A stretch of 12,301 nucleotides of DNA from Erysipelotrichaceae bacterium. GTDB lineage: Bacteria > Bacillota_I > Bacilli_A > RFN20 > CAG-826. The first letter of the stretch is position 1. Every line of letters starts with the position of its first letter. Location of the stretch: the NCBI GenBank assembly GCA_031271635.1, contig JAISVG010000058.1, forward strand, positions 1 through 12,301. The letters run 5' to 3'. A program made the translations under genes and the position numbers. The notes beneath the pieces are model-generated. The model did not search any database, was not told the DNA's origin, and was given only the letters and a program-made list of their open reading frames with translations. Shown here one piece after another: positions 6,271 through 12,301 of the stretch.

Positions 6271-7109
6271 CTAATTATACTAACTTCGTCTTAGGCCTGT
6301 ATGTCTATTCATCTTCAATTAAAGATACTCTTGAGTATGTTATGAATAAAAAAGAGTACAGTGCGGCCGCCTATGAAGCAAGAAAACAAACCTTGGCCAT
6401 GGGTTTAACTGAAAACCAGCCATTAAGGAAGTTCCTCGATCAAAATCCTGAAAAGGGTCCTGAAATCGAAAAGAACATTAATACCTTTATTAATGATTTT
6501 TATTCTCCTAACTCCACCATTATTCGCGTGAATAATAATGAAGTCCGCGTTGATCACGCGATGCACATTAGGATTTTTGAAACTGTTATTGGCCTACATG
6601 AAACCCTGACTGACATCTTAAGAGGCTATGAAAAAACTGGCAAAGAACAAAATCTTCTTGAAGACCGCATTAAAAACTTATTAAGTAGTGATGAACGACT
6701 CTACCGTGCGATTCTCCTTCATACTCTCATGATTGATTATCAAAAGCTCTTTATGGAATTCAATCAAGAAATGCGGGAATCTCAAGGTAAAGAAACCCCA
6801 CAAAGTAAATTCACCCAAGAAGAAATTAAGAAATACGTTGGTTTCTTTAATTTTATTAAAGCTCATACGACCTTAGTTGATGAAGAAGCTCTTAATGTGT
6901 TTGATGCGGCTCAAAGAATGGTCGAATACACCACCGGAAGAAGAGCCCTCCCTTCAGGTAAGACTTTTGAAGATATGTTTAAAGAATATCAAGTCACATC
7001 AAGTGAGTTTTTAAAACAAAGTGAGGCAAAATGGCTTGAAATCTGGCGCCCGATTGTCATTGAAATTCAAGAATTCGCCAAAGCCAATCAGACAAAAAGT
7101 GATGCATAG
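6267..7109 (+). CDS. Unrecognised helical protein (280 residues)
   Basis: I do not recognise this family. The protein is 280 residues, has no signal peptide or membrane span, and looks almost wholly alpha-helical with many Glu/Lys/Gln heptads. Notable segments are NNNEVRVDHAMHIRIFETVI (about 88-107), containing two His, and VEYTTGRRALPSGKTFEDMF near the C-terminus. AAAGGAG (6255-6261) lies 5 nt before the ATG, and the 4-nt ATGA overlap with the HAD gene means the two are cotranscribed and translationally linked. The codon use resembles the neighbours, so there is no sign of transfer. It is clearly a real gene by its SD, length and operon position, but no function should be assigned. Confidence 0.85.
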   Translation: MTNYTNFVLGLYVYSSSIKDTLEYVMNKKEYSAAAYEARKQTLAMGLTENQPLRKFLDQNPEKGPEIEKNINTFINDFYSPNSTIIRVNNNEVRVDHAMHIRIFETVIGLHETLTDILRGYEKTGKEQNLLEDRIKNLLSSDERLYRAILLHTLMIDYQKLFMEFNQEMRESQGKETPQSKFTQEEIKKYVGFFNFIKAHTTLVDEEALNVFDAAQRMVEYTTGRRALPSGKTFEDMFKEYQVTSSEFLKQSEAKWLEIWRPIVIEIQEFAKANQTKSDA

Positions 7110-7124
7110 GACTACTTTTTAGGA

Positions 7125-7130
7125 TATAAT
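7125..7130 (+). promoter_or_regulatory. Candidate internal -10 before the membrane-protein gene
   Basis: TATAAT ends 8 nt before the ATG at 7139, in the 29-bp gap after the 280-residue gene. There is no recognisable -35 or TGn, so it could be chance in AT-rich DNA. Its position matches the leaderless arrangement at 9673-9737. Confidence 0.35.
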
Positions 7131-7138
7131 TAATACGT

Positions 7139-7498
7139 ATGAAAAAAATAAAGCTTACCGTTACCGAACTTGTTATGTATCTTGTGGCAAGTCTCATTAC
7201 TATTGCTGGACTAACTTTAATCATCATTGGTTTAGTAGCGGAGAATTATCCCGCCCTTCCAAGTGATAATCCCTTACTTGAAAGTGAAAAGAGTCTTGAA
7301 GCCTTCCTTGGTCTTGGTCTTAACTACCGCAACCTTGGTCTCATTGTTTTAATGGTCGGAGCCTTTATTGCCTTTGTCACTCTCTTAGTAAGAGCCAGGA
7401 GTATTGATAAAGTTCAAGAAAAGACGCAACGCCGAAAACAACGTCTTCAAAACTTTGCCGCGGATGAGGCTCACGCCGAAAAGCCTCTTGAAGAATAA
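7139..7498 (+). CDS. Small two-span membrane protein
   Basis: A 119-residue protein of unrecognised family. There are two hydrophobic spans, about 12-34 (ends LTLIIIGLVA) and 65-86 (GLIVLMVGAFIAFVTLLV), joined by an extracytoplasmic or cytoplasmic loop of about 30 residues. A basic then acidic cytoplasmic-looking tail follows (VRARSIDKVQEKTQRRKQR, ending AEKPLEE). By the positive-inside rule both ends are probably cytoplasmic. There is no SD close to the ATG: AGGA at 7121-7124 is 14 nt away. TATAAT at 7125-7130 lies 8 nt before the ATG, so the gene may have its own leaderless transcript as well as read-through from hpf. The following gene starts 2 nt after its stop. Confidence 0.8.
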   Translation: MKKIKLTVTELVMYLVASLITIAGLTLIIIGLVAENYPALPSDNPLLESEKSLEAFLGLGLNYRNLGLIVLMVGAFIAFVTLLVRARSIDKVQEKTQRRKQRLQNFAADEAHAEKPLEE

Positions 7499-7500
7499 AT

Positions 7501-8580
7501 ATGATTGTTGTAATTGGAGGCGGTCCCGCCTCCTTTTCTTTTGCCATTAAACACCGAAAACTGCATCCTAATGATGAAATCATCATCCTTGAAGCTGGTT
7601 ATAAGCCACTTCGAAAAGTTTTAGTTGCTGGTGGCGGAAAATGTAACATCCTTAATGATCAATATGAAGAACCTGTTTTAAACAATCTAGATTATCAAAA
7701 AAACCTCTTCACCCTTGAGAATATTGAATTACTTCGTGATTTCTACACACGTGATCTTGGACTCGTCCTGCTTAATATTAATGGTTATTACTATCCTTCT
7801 TCCTTAAAAGGTGAGACGGTTGCTTATGCCTTAGAAAAAACCGCTAGAACACTTGGAATAAAAGTGATCACCGAACAACATGTTATTAAAATAAAAAAAG
7901 AAGCTCAAGGTTTCAGCGTTATTACGAAATATCAAACTGTATATCAGGCTGATAAAATCGTCTTAGCAGTCGGAAGTAACCTTTATTATCATGAGGACTT
8001 TTTTAATTATCCCTTATTCCATGATTTAGAACTGCCCTCAAAGCCTTTTGTACCATTTTTATCTTCTCTTAGCGTCAAAGAAAAACTCTTTTCCGTAAAA
8101 GGGATCCGCGCGAGAGCGACCGTCTCGCTTGTCATTAACGATCAAGTCGTCGCCACTAAAAGCGGTGAGATTCAGTTTAATGATACCAACATTAGTGGCA
8201 TTGTCGTCATGAACCTTGCTAGTATCTTAAGCTGGCATGAAACGACCATCGGTGAATTAAGAATTGACTTTTTTGATGGTCTTAAAGTACCTAGTGATTA
8301 TGATTTAAGGGCTCTTTTGCCGCTTGATTTAGCAGCATATCTTGAAGAGAATCAGCAAGACCCAAGAAACATGGTCCTCCATATCATCGGTCTAAACCCT
8401 AAGAATGCCCAGGTGGCAAGTGGGGGGATTCTGCTTGAGGTACTTAATAAAAACTACACCGTCAAAAAAGATCCGAACATTATTGTTCTTGGGGAATGTC
8501 TTGATGTCGATGGGCTTTGTGGTGGATATAATTTAATGCACGCTTTTTTAAGTGGTTTAATCGCCGGACGCGACCTTTAA
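7501..8580 (+). CDS. BaiN/HI0933-family flavoprotein oxidoreductase
   Basis: An NAD(P)/FAD-dependent oxidoreductase of the HI0933/BaiN (TIGR00275-like) family, cytosolic. The precise substrate is not known, and the old name aminoacetone oxidase is only an automatic label. The N-terminal dinucleotide-binding motif is VVIGGGPAS (3-11), with the ribose-binding Glu at 31 and the family signature AGGGKCNILN (43-52; usually GGGRCNLTN). The C-terminal FAD-binding signature GECLDVDGLCGGYNLMHAFL is at 331-350, preceded by the VASGGILLEV strand. At 359 residues it is somewhat shorter than the roughly 390-420 usual; both ends are intact, so the middle insert domain is reduced. It starts 2 nt after the membrane protein with no strong SD. 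Its last 24 nt overlap the convergent gene. Confidence 0.92.
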   Translation: MIVVIGGGPASFSFAIKHRKLHPNDEIIILEAGYKPLRKVLVAGGGKCNILNDQYEEPVLNNLDYQKNLFTLENIELLRDFYTRDLGLVLLNINGYYYPSSLKGETVAYALEKTARTLGIKVITEQHVIKIKKEAQGFSVITKYQTVYQADKIVLAVGSNLYYHEDFFNYPLFHDLELPSKPFVPFLSSLSVKEKLFSVKGIRARATVSLVINDQVVATKSGEIQFNDTNISGIVVMNLASILSWHETTIGELRIDFFDGLKVPSDYDLRALLPLDLAAYLEENQQDPRNMVLHIIGLNPKNAQVASGGILLEVLNKNYTVKKDPNIIVLGECLDVDGLCGGYNLMHAFLSGLIAGRDL

Positions 8581-9666
8581 ATCAAGCCGCAGTTCTTTCT
8601 CAATTTGCTTTGTCGCAGTAATAAAACTTGAAGTAGTAATCCGCATTTGATTTTGGGCAATGGCCTTAAAAGCGGGAAGATATACATCAGGACTCGCACT
8701 GATTTTTGAAGCCAAAGAGTTACCATTTTCAAGTCCTTTTAGTTTATGCGCCATTGCACCAAAAATAACGGCAAGGTATTTGCCGCCTTTTTTAAAGACA
8801 TCAAGGGAAACCGCAGGTTCAAATTCAAGATTAAACTTAAAGAGTTTTGGATCATAGTGATGCTTTTTTAAAGCTGCGACTAAATCATTAAAATCCACTA
8901 GTGAAGCTCCAAGGACAAGGATTTGTTTTGGTGGATTTTTCAGAGCCTCAGGTTCGAGCTTCATAAAATCAAAGATTTGTTTTTGATAACTCTCATTTTC
9001 CTTTATCACTTCACTTAGTTCTTTTTCCAGTTGAATCGTAGTCTTTTCAAGATCTAATTTTAGTTTACGGTCGAATAAATACTTATTAATAATGTGCTTA
9101 ATGGAGTTTTCATACTCCTTTTTAAGACGAAACGACATCACAAGTTCCGGGTCATCTTGAAAAAGACGAATGGTGACATAACCCTTAAACTTATTATTAT
9201 GAGGCTTCGTAGTAAAGACAATCCAGTTAATATCACGCTTACTCACTGCGTCATAGCGGCAATAAGCTAGTTTCGTAGTTCCTAAGCCGACCTTCGTGAA
9301 ACTTTCAGAATTTTCCTTAATAAAATTAATAATCCTGTCAAAAGTCGTTCGTTCATCTTTTGGAAGATTTGCAAGAAAACTATCATCACTTTTAATGCGG
9401 TAGCTATTACGTCCTTTCTTCGTCCTAGTCGATTCAATAAAGTCGTCTTGAACTAGTTCCTTAAAAGCAATAGCAATCTCATCCTCACTTACAAGATCTT
9501 GATATTTACCCCGATATTTAATAAATACGGAGTTACTATCTAGTGGTAAATAACCTCCGAGCAATAAATTAGTCACCTGCCCTTGATATGGTTTTAACTG
9601 TGACTCTGGTCCGTTAGCAAGTTTTATTATTTCAAGAATATCACTTTTGAGGTCTTTTACTTTCAT
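8557..9666 (-). CDS. Unrecognised multidomain protein (possible wHTH, coiled coil, Rossmann-like end)
   Basis: I do not recognise a named family for these 369 residues. A winged-helix-like start (about 20-95) has helices, then a turn and the basic RTKKGRNSYRI, consistent with DNA or RNA binding. A mixed alpha/beta region follows (105-195), then a charged coiled coil (about 203-236). The C-terminal domain (247-350) begins ILVLGASL, alternates strand and helix, and includes YLAVIFGAMAHK, an arrangement reminiscent of DUF2325-type domains. This is an inference from pattern, not a match. There is no signal peptide. The start ATG at 9666 has no SD but lies 6 nt after TATAAT, suggesting a leaderless mRNA. 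The gene overlaps the flavoprotein by 24 nt tail to tail and diverges from the metallophosphoesterase. It may be a regulator, and this is uncertain. Confidence 0.82.
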   Translation of the reverse strand: MKVKDLKSDILEIIKLANGPESQLKPYQGQVTNLLLGGYLPLDSNSVFIKYRGKYQDLVSEDEIAIAFKELVQDDFIESTRTKKGRNSYRIKSDDSFLANLPKDERTTFDRIINFIKENSESFTKVGLGTTKLAYCRYDAVSKRDINWIVFTTKPHNNKFKGYVTIRLFQDDPELVMSFRLKKEYENSIKHIINKYLFDRKLKLDLEKTTIQLEKELSEVIKENESYQKQIFDFMKLEPEALKNPPKQILVLGASLVDFNDLVAALKKHHYDPKLFKFNLEFEPAVSLDVFKKGGKYLAVIFGAMAHKLKGLENGNSLASKISASPDVYLPAFKAIAQNQMRITTSSFITATKQIEKELRLDLKVASGD

Positions 9667-9672
9667 AGTATC

Positions 9673-9700
9673 ATTATAGCGACAAACCAGTTTTTCACAA
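9673..9700 (-). promoter_or_regulatory. Leaderless promoter for the 369-residue gene
   Basis: On the minus strand TTGTGA (9700-9695), a 16-nt spacer and TATAAT (9678-9673). The ATG at 9666 follows after 6 nt, where a sigma-A promoter normally starts transcription. No SD is visible. Confidence 0.65.
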
Positions 9701-9708
9701 TAGTTTCG

Positions 9709-9737
9709 TCAACATTTTTCCTGATAGTTGCTATAAT
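9709..9737 (+). promoter_or_regulatory. Leaderless promoter for the metallophosphoesterase
   Basis: TCAACA (9709-9714), a 17-nt spacer and TGC-TATAAT (9732-9737), an extended -10. GTG at 9744 follows after 6 nt, coinciding with the expected +1. No SD is visible before GTG 9744 or the in-frame ATG 9762. Together with the divergent promoter on the other strand it fills the 77-bp gap. Confidence 0.65.
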
Positions 9738-9743
9738 CATCTT

Positions 9744-10601
9744 GTGATACAACTTGACCGGATGCCCCGAAAACACCACCATCCCTTAGTAAAATTTATC
9801 TTTGTTGTCATTTCATTACTCGCCATCATCGTTTTATCACTAGTTTATATTGATAGTAAAAATGTTGTTTATGAAACTTTTATCTTTGATGAAGTTGGGG
9901 AGCATGACCTCACCATCGTCCAACTTTCTGACCTTCATCTCCCCCATCTTGAAGTTAATCTTGATCAAATGCTGACCAAACTAAAAGAGGAAAAGCCAGA
10001 TTTAATCATGCTTACGGGTGATTTAATTGACTCTCGTTCAACATATGATGAAAAAATAGTAACCACTTTCCTTAGTAAAGTCACAACTCTTAGTCCTGTC
10101 TTTTTCGTTAGTGGCAATCACGAAATAAGACAGCACGAAAACTACTCCCGTCTAAAAGAAACACTAGAAAAGTATTACGTTATTACCTTTGATGATGAAA
10201 TGAGCCATAACCTCGAAATTAGAGGCACTAACCTCACCATCATCGGTCTCCAAAATGAAATACCTTATCATGAGGCTTATCTTGAAAAGAATCCTGAAGC
10301 ATCAAATAACTACCGGATTCTTCTTGCGCATCAACCGCAACAATTCATTGATAGTCCCATTAAAACTTTTAGTAGTCTTCCCCAACTCATTTTATCAGGT
10401 CACACTCACGGAGGTCAGATTCGGATCTTTAATCAGGGTCTCTTCTCCTTTGATCAGGGTTTCTTTCCTAAATATGATGCTGGTCTTTATGAAGTCGCTG
10501 ATGGGGATGCAAAGATGGTTATAAGTCGTGGTCTTGGTAACAGTCTTCTTCCGTTTCGTTTTAATAATAAGCCTCATGTTCCAATTATCAAGATTATCTA
10601 G
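9744..10601 (+). CDS. Membrane-anchored calcineurin-like metallophosphoesterase
   Basis: A YkuE-type metallophosphoesterase with its catalytic domain probably outside the membrane; the substrate is unknown, and a phospholipid or cell-wall phosphate ester is one possibility. One N-terminal membrane anchor (about 17-36) follows a basic start (PRKHHHP). All five metal-binding blocks are present: SDLH (62-65), GDLID (92-96), GNHE (124-127), H196 in AHQP and SGHTHGGQ (218-225). Length is 285, usual for the family. GTG at 9744 is chosen because TATAAT ends 6 nt before it; an in-frame ATG at 9762 is the alternative and would leave the anchor intact. Neither has an SD. A 13-bp stretch at its 3' end is repeated just downstream. 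Family assignment is confident and the substrate is not. Confidence 0.93.
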   Translation: MIQLDRMPRKHHHPLVKFIFVVISLLAIIVLSLVYIDSKNVVYETFIFDEVGEHDLTIVQLSDLHLPHLEVNLDQMLTKLKEEKPDLIMLTGDLIDSRSTYDEKIVTTFLSKVTTLSPVFFVSGNHEIRQHENYSRLKETLEKYYVITFDDEMSHNLEIRGTNLTIIGLQNEIPYHEAYLEKNPEASNNYRILLAHQPQQFIDSPIKTFSSLPQLILSGHTHGGQIRIFNQGLFSFDQGFFPKYDAGLYEVADGDAKMVISRGLGNSLLPFRFNNKPHVPIIKII

Positions 10602-10623
10602 AGTCAATAGTCAAGATTATCTA
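10588..10623 (+). repeat. 13-bp direct repeat at the 3' end of the phosphoesterase gene
   Basis: TCAAGATTATCTA occurs at 10588-10600, overlapping the stop codon, and again at 10611-10623, a spacing of 23 bp. It could be a local duplication or an insertion scar. No third copy is seen before the window ends. Confidence 0.7.
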
Positions 10624-10860
10624 TAGTTTAATGTCACCGTAAATGTCTCTATAAACGCATGTCAGTCGCGCATTAGCAATAAGTAGATCAAATTTAGAAT
10701 GATAGTTTAGTTCATCCTTAAAACCTTAACAACAAATAGCGAGTAACGATGATAAATATCGCAAATCCATATATAAAGTTCGTGAACGCAATATGTTTTT
10801 GCTGCTAAGCAGCATAATATGCGCTATAATGAAGATATCAATAAGCGGAGATATTAAAAC
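10602..10860. other. 259-bp AT-rich gap before the HTH-HipA gene
   Basis: It holds the second direct repeat, no supportable gene, no terminator hairpin for the phosphoesterase, and at its right end the palindrome and promoter of the next gene. All short frames in it are interrupted. Compared with the 2-30 bp gaps between most co-directional genes here it is unusually large, consistent with a junction of transferred DNA. Confidence 0.5.
10800..10830 (+). promoter_or_regulatory. Palindrome and -10 of the HTH-HipA gene (candidate operator)
   Basis: TGCTGCTAAGCAGCA (10800-10814) is a perfect inverted repeat of 7-bp arms around one A. It is flanked by CGCA (10787-10790) and TGCG (10820-10823), a looser outer dyad. 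TATAAT (10825-10830) follows 10 bp later, so the palindrome covers where a -35 would be; no good -35 is seen. A site bound by the gene's own HTH domain would repress this promoter, as HipB does at hipBA, but this is inference. Confidence 0.6.
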
Positions 10861-12261
10861 ATGGTTAGTTACAAAAAGTTATGGAAACTCCTCATCGATA
10901 AGGACATGAAGAAACAAGACTTAATCGCAATTACCAAAATAAGCACGGCAACAATGCAGAAACTTAATAAAGGTGAGAATTTAAGTACCGACATTTTAGT
11001 GAGAATTTGTAACGCCCTTCAGTGCAATGTTTCTGACATAATGGACATTATTCCCACAAACAATGAAAAGAAATACATTTTAAAACATAAGGATATTGAC
11101 GTCATGGAAATCATCCTAAACGAAGTCGGTGAAATTAGAGTAACTGGAAAAGTTTTGAACAAAGCTCATCTACCTGTCGGTAGCGTTTCTAATCAAAGCG
11201 TTGATTATAAAGAAATACGAGATTGGTGGAGTAGCCGCTCAATACCTGCAAGTCGCGAAAGATTAAAAGAAGTACTTACATCACTTGGACTTATTTTGCC
11301 CCAGCAGTTACTAGAGAAAAACTTCGGATTAAGTCTCTCCGATCAATATTGGATTTGCCCAGAAACAGCAGCTCTAAAATGGCAAGACGTCAACTATTTT
11401 GACAATAGTTTTTCCGAAGATGTTGGAGATATGTTTTTTGGTAGAATCTTAAATAAAGATGCTGCGACAATCGATTTATCATCACCTGACAATACCTCTG
11501 ATGGGATACTTAAAAAGAAATGGAAAATCATTGGTGGTAAAAGGTGTTTGATTAAAGGCAGCAGAAAACCCTTTAACCAAGAAGTTGCAAATGAGATTCT
11601 AGCAGCAAGGATCTGTAAACGGCTCGGAATTCCCTTCGTAGACTATTGGGTCATCGATATTGATGGTGAAAAATACAGTGTTTGCGAGGATTTTATTACG
11701 AGCAACACTGAACTAGTCGCAGCATGGCGGATTACCAAACTCATTAAAACCGACAGCAACACTTCCGCATATGAAGCTTTTGTTAAAAAAGTTGAGGAAC
11801 TCGGAATTGTCGATGCAAGAAAAAGAATTGATATGATGTTAACTCTTGATTTTATCATCGTCAACACGGACCGTCATTATAATAACTTCGGACTAATCCG
11901 GGATGCCAACACCATGAAGTGGCTATCCGTCGCTCCATTTTTTGATAGTGGTAGTTCAATGTGGCATGCTGACTTACATTCAAACATCAATCCCACGGCC
12001 TCTCATTACGAGAGTAAGCCTTTCAACAAAAAACTAGAAGATCAAATAAAACATGTTAAAGACTTTTCATGGCTCAATTTTGATGCCCTCGATGGCATTG
12101 AGGACGAGTTTAGAGAAATCTTAGAACAAGCAATACCAGCGACGGCAAAGATTCCCGCGCGCAATAAGGCGCTTTGCATCGCACTTAGAAAACGAATCAA
12201 ACTGCTACAAGACATCGTGAAAGAAAATGAATTAGCTGATGACTACCAAACTAGGAGATAA
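10861..12261 (+). CDS. Xre-type HTH fused to HipA-like kinase
   Basis: A single 466-residue protein joining an antitoxin-like DNA-binding domain to a HipA-like Ser/Thr kinase. Residues 1-65 form a Cro/C1-type HTH (LWKLLIDKDMKKQDLIAITK; then STDILVRICNALQCNVSDIM). About 75-200 is a distinct middle domain with AHLPVGSVS, SSRSIPASRER and GLSLSDQYWI. The kinase follows: likely ATP-binding K232 in CLIKGSRKPF, the catalytic loop IIVNTDRHYNNFG (332-344; D337 catalytic, N342 metal) and the DFG-like APFFDSGSS (358-366; D362). Classical HipBA has two separate genes, HipB repressing and restraining HipA, which phosphorylates glutamyl-tRNA synthetase; here both roles would lie in one chain. GGAG (10847-10850) lies 10 nt before the ATG. 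No separate hipB is present. The target and toxicity are unknown. Confidence 0.9.
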   Translation: MVSYKKLWKLLIDKDMKKQDLIAITKISTATMQKLNKGENLSTDILVRICNALQCNVSDIMDIIPTNNEKKYILKHKDIDVMEIILNEVGEIRVTGKVLNKAHLPVGSVSNQSVDYKEIRDWWSSRSIPASRERLKEVLTSLGLILPQQLLEKNFGLSLSDQYWICPETAALKWQDVNYFDNSFSEDVGDMFFGRILNKDAATIDLSSPDNTSDGILKKKWKIIGGKRCLIKGSRKPFNQEVANEILAARICKRLGIPFVDYWVIDIDGEKYSVCEDFITSNTELVAAWRITKLIKTDSNTSAYEAFVKKVEELGIVDARKRIDMMLTLDFIIVNTDRHYNNFGLIRDANTMKWLSVAPFFDSGSSMWHADLHSNINPTASHYESKPFNKKLEDQIKHVKDFSWLNFDALDGIEDEFREILEQAIPATAKIPARNKALCIALRKRIKLLQDIVKENELADDYQTRR

Positions 12262-12265
12262 AAGT

Positions 12266-12298
12266 ATGGATTGTAAACACAAGATCTTAAACGAATAG
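12266..12298 (+). CDS. 10-codon ORF after the HTH-HipA gene (possible remnant or leader)
   Basis: AGGAG (12253-12257), inside the last codons of the kinase gene, lies 8 nt before an ATG that reads MDCKHKILNE and ends at TAG 12296-12298. The SD spacing is good, so it may be translated, but ten codons are too few to judge. It could be a leader peptide, the broken start of a former downstream gene, or chance at the window edge. Confidence 0.3.
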   Translation: MDCKHKILNE

Positions 12299-12301
12299 TT
12301 G

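Noticed and set aside
10395..10607. 70-codon minus-strand frame over the end of the phosphoesterase as a possible antitoxin.
   Set aside because: It lies within conserved metallophosphoesterase coding sequence (SGHTHGGQ region), has no SD, and its composition is that of a reverse-strand shadow.
10728..10860. Open plus-strand frame through the gap before the HTH-HipA gene (contains KYRKSIYKVRERN).
   Set aside because: It follows a stop codon, has no start codon with an SD, crosses the palindrome, TATAAT and the kinase start out of frame, and matches no family I know.

Overview
The window looks like chromosome from an AT-rich, compact, Firmicutes/Mollicutes-type bacterium (Acholeplasma, Izemoplasma or Erysipelotrichia-like relatives are all possible). 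TGA is a stop codon: it ends the HAD phosphatase gene in an ATGA overlap, and tryptophan is written TGG. Spiroplasma/Mycoplasma code usage is therefore excluded. Genes are tightly packed, promoters are close to TATAAT, and the signal peptides on minus-strand genes are of lipoprotein type.

Region by region: (1) 1-108 is the 3' end of an unidentified gene, followed by metK (118-1281). (2) 1278-4166 is a minus-strand tandem array of paralogous surface lipoproteins. It has three full-length copies and, between the first two, a remnant of a fourth reduced to signal peptide, lipobox and a few residues. All four place the lipidated Cys at residue 20. The second and third copies each form a cassette with their own promoter, Shine-Dalgarno (SD) and terminator. 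(3) A YigZ/IMPACT-family gene (minus strand) is divergent from hpf (plus strand). (4) hpf starts a tight plus-strand run (4874-8580): long-form ribosome hibernation factor, Cof-type HAD phosphatase, an unrecognised helical 280-residue protein, a small two-span membrane protein, and a BaiN/HI0933-family flavoprotein. (5) An unrecognised minus-strand gene (a possible winged-helix start, a coiled coil and a Rossmann-like C-terminus) overlaps the flavoprotein tail to tail. It diverges from a membrane-anchored metallophosphoesterase across a 77-bp bidirectional promoter. (6) After a 259-bp low-complexity gap with a small direct repeat and a promoter-overlapping palindrome comes a 466-residue protein joining an Xre-type HTH to a HipA-like kinase. 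This is the accessory gene of the window.

The most notable signals are the single-chain HTH-HipA kinase with its candidate operator; the lipoprotein array with a collapsed member and terminators whose stems are identical but whose loops are unrelated; and a recurring arrangement in which TATAAT lies only 6-9 nt before ATG/GTG with no SD, suggesting several leaderless mRNAs. I see no tRNA, rRNA, CRISPR, transposase or prophage genes.
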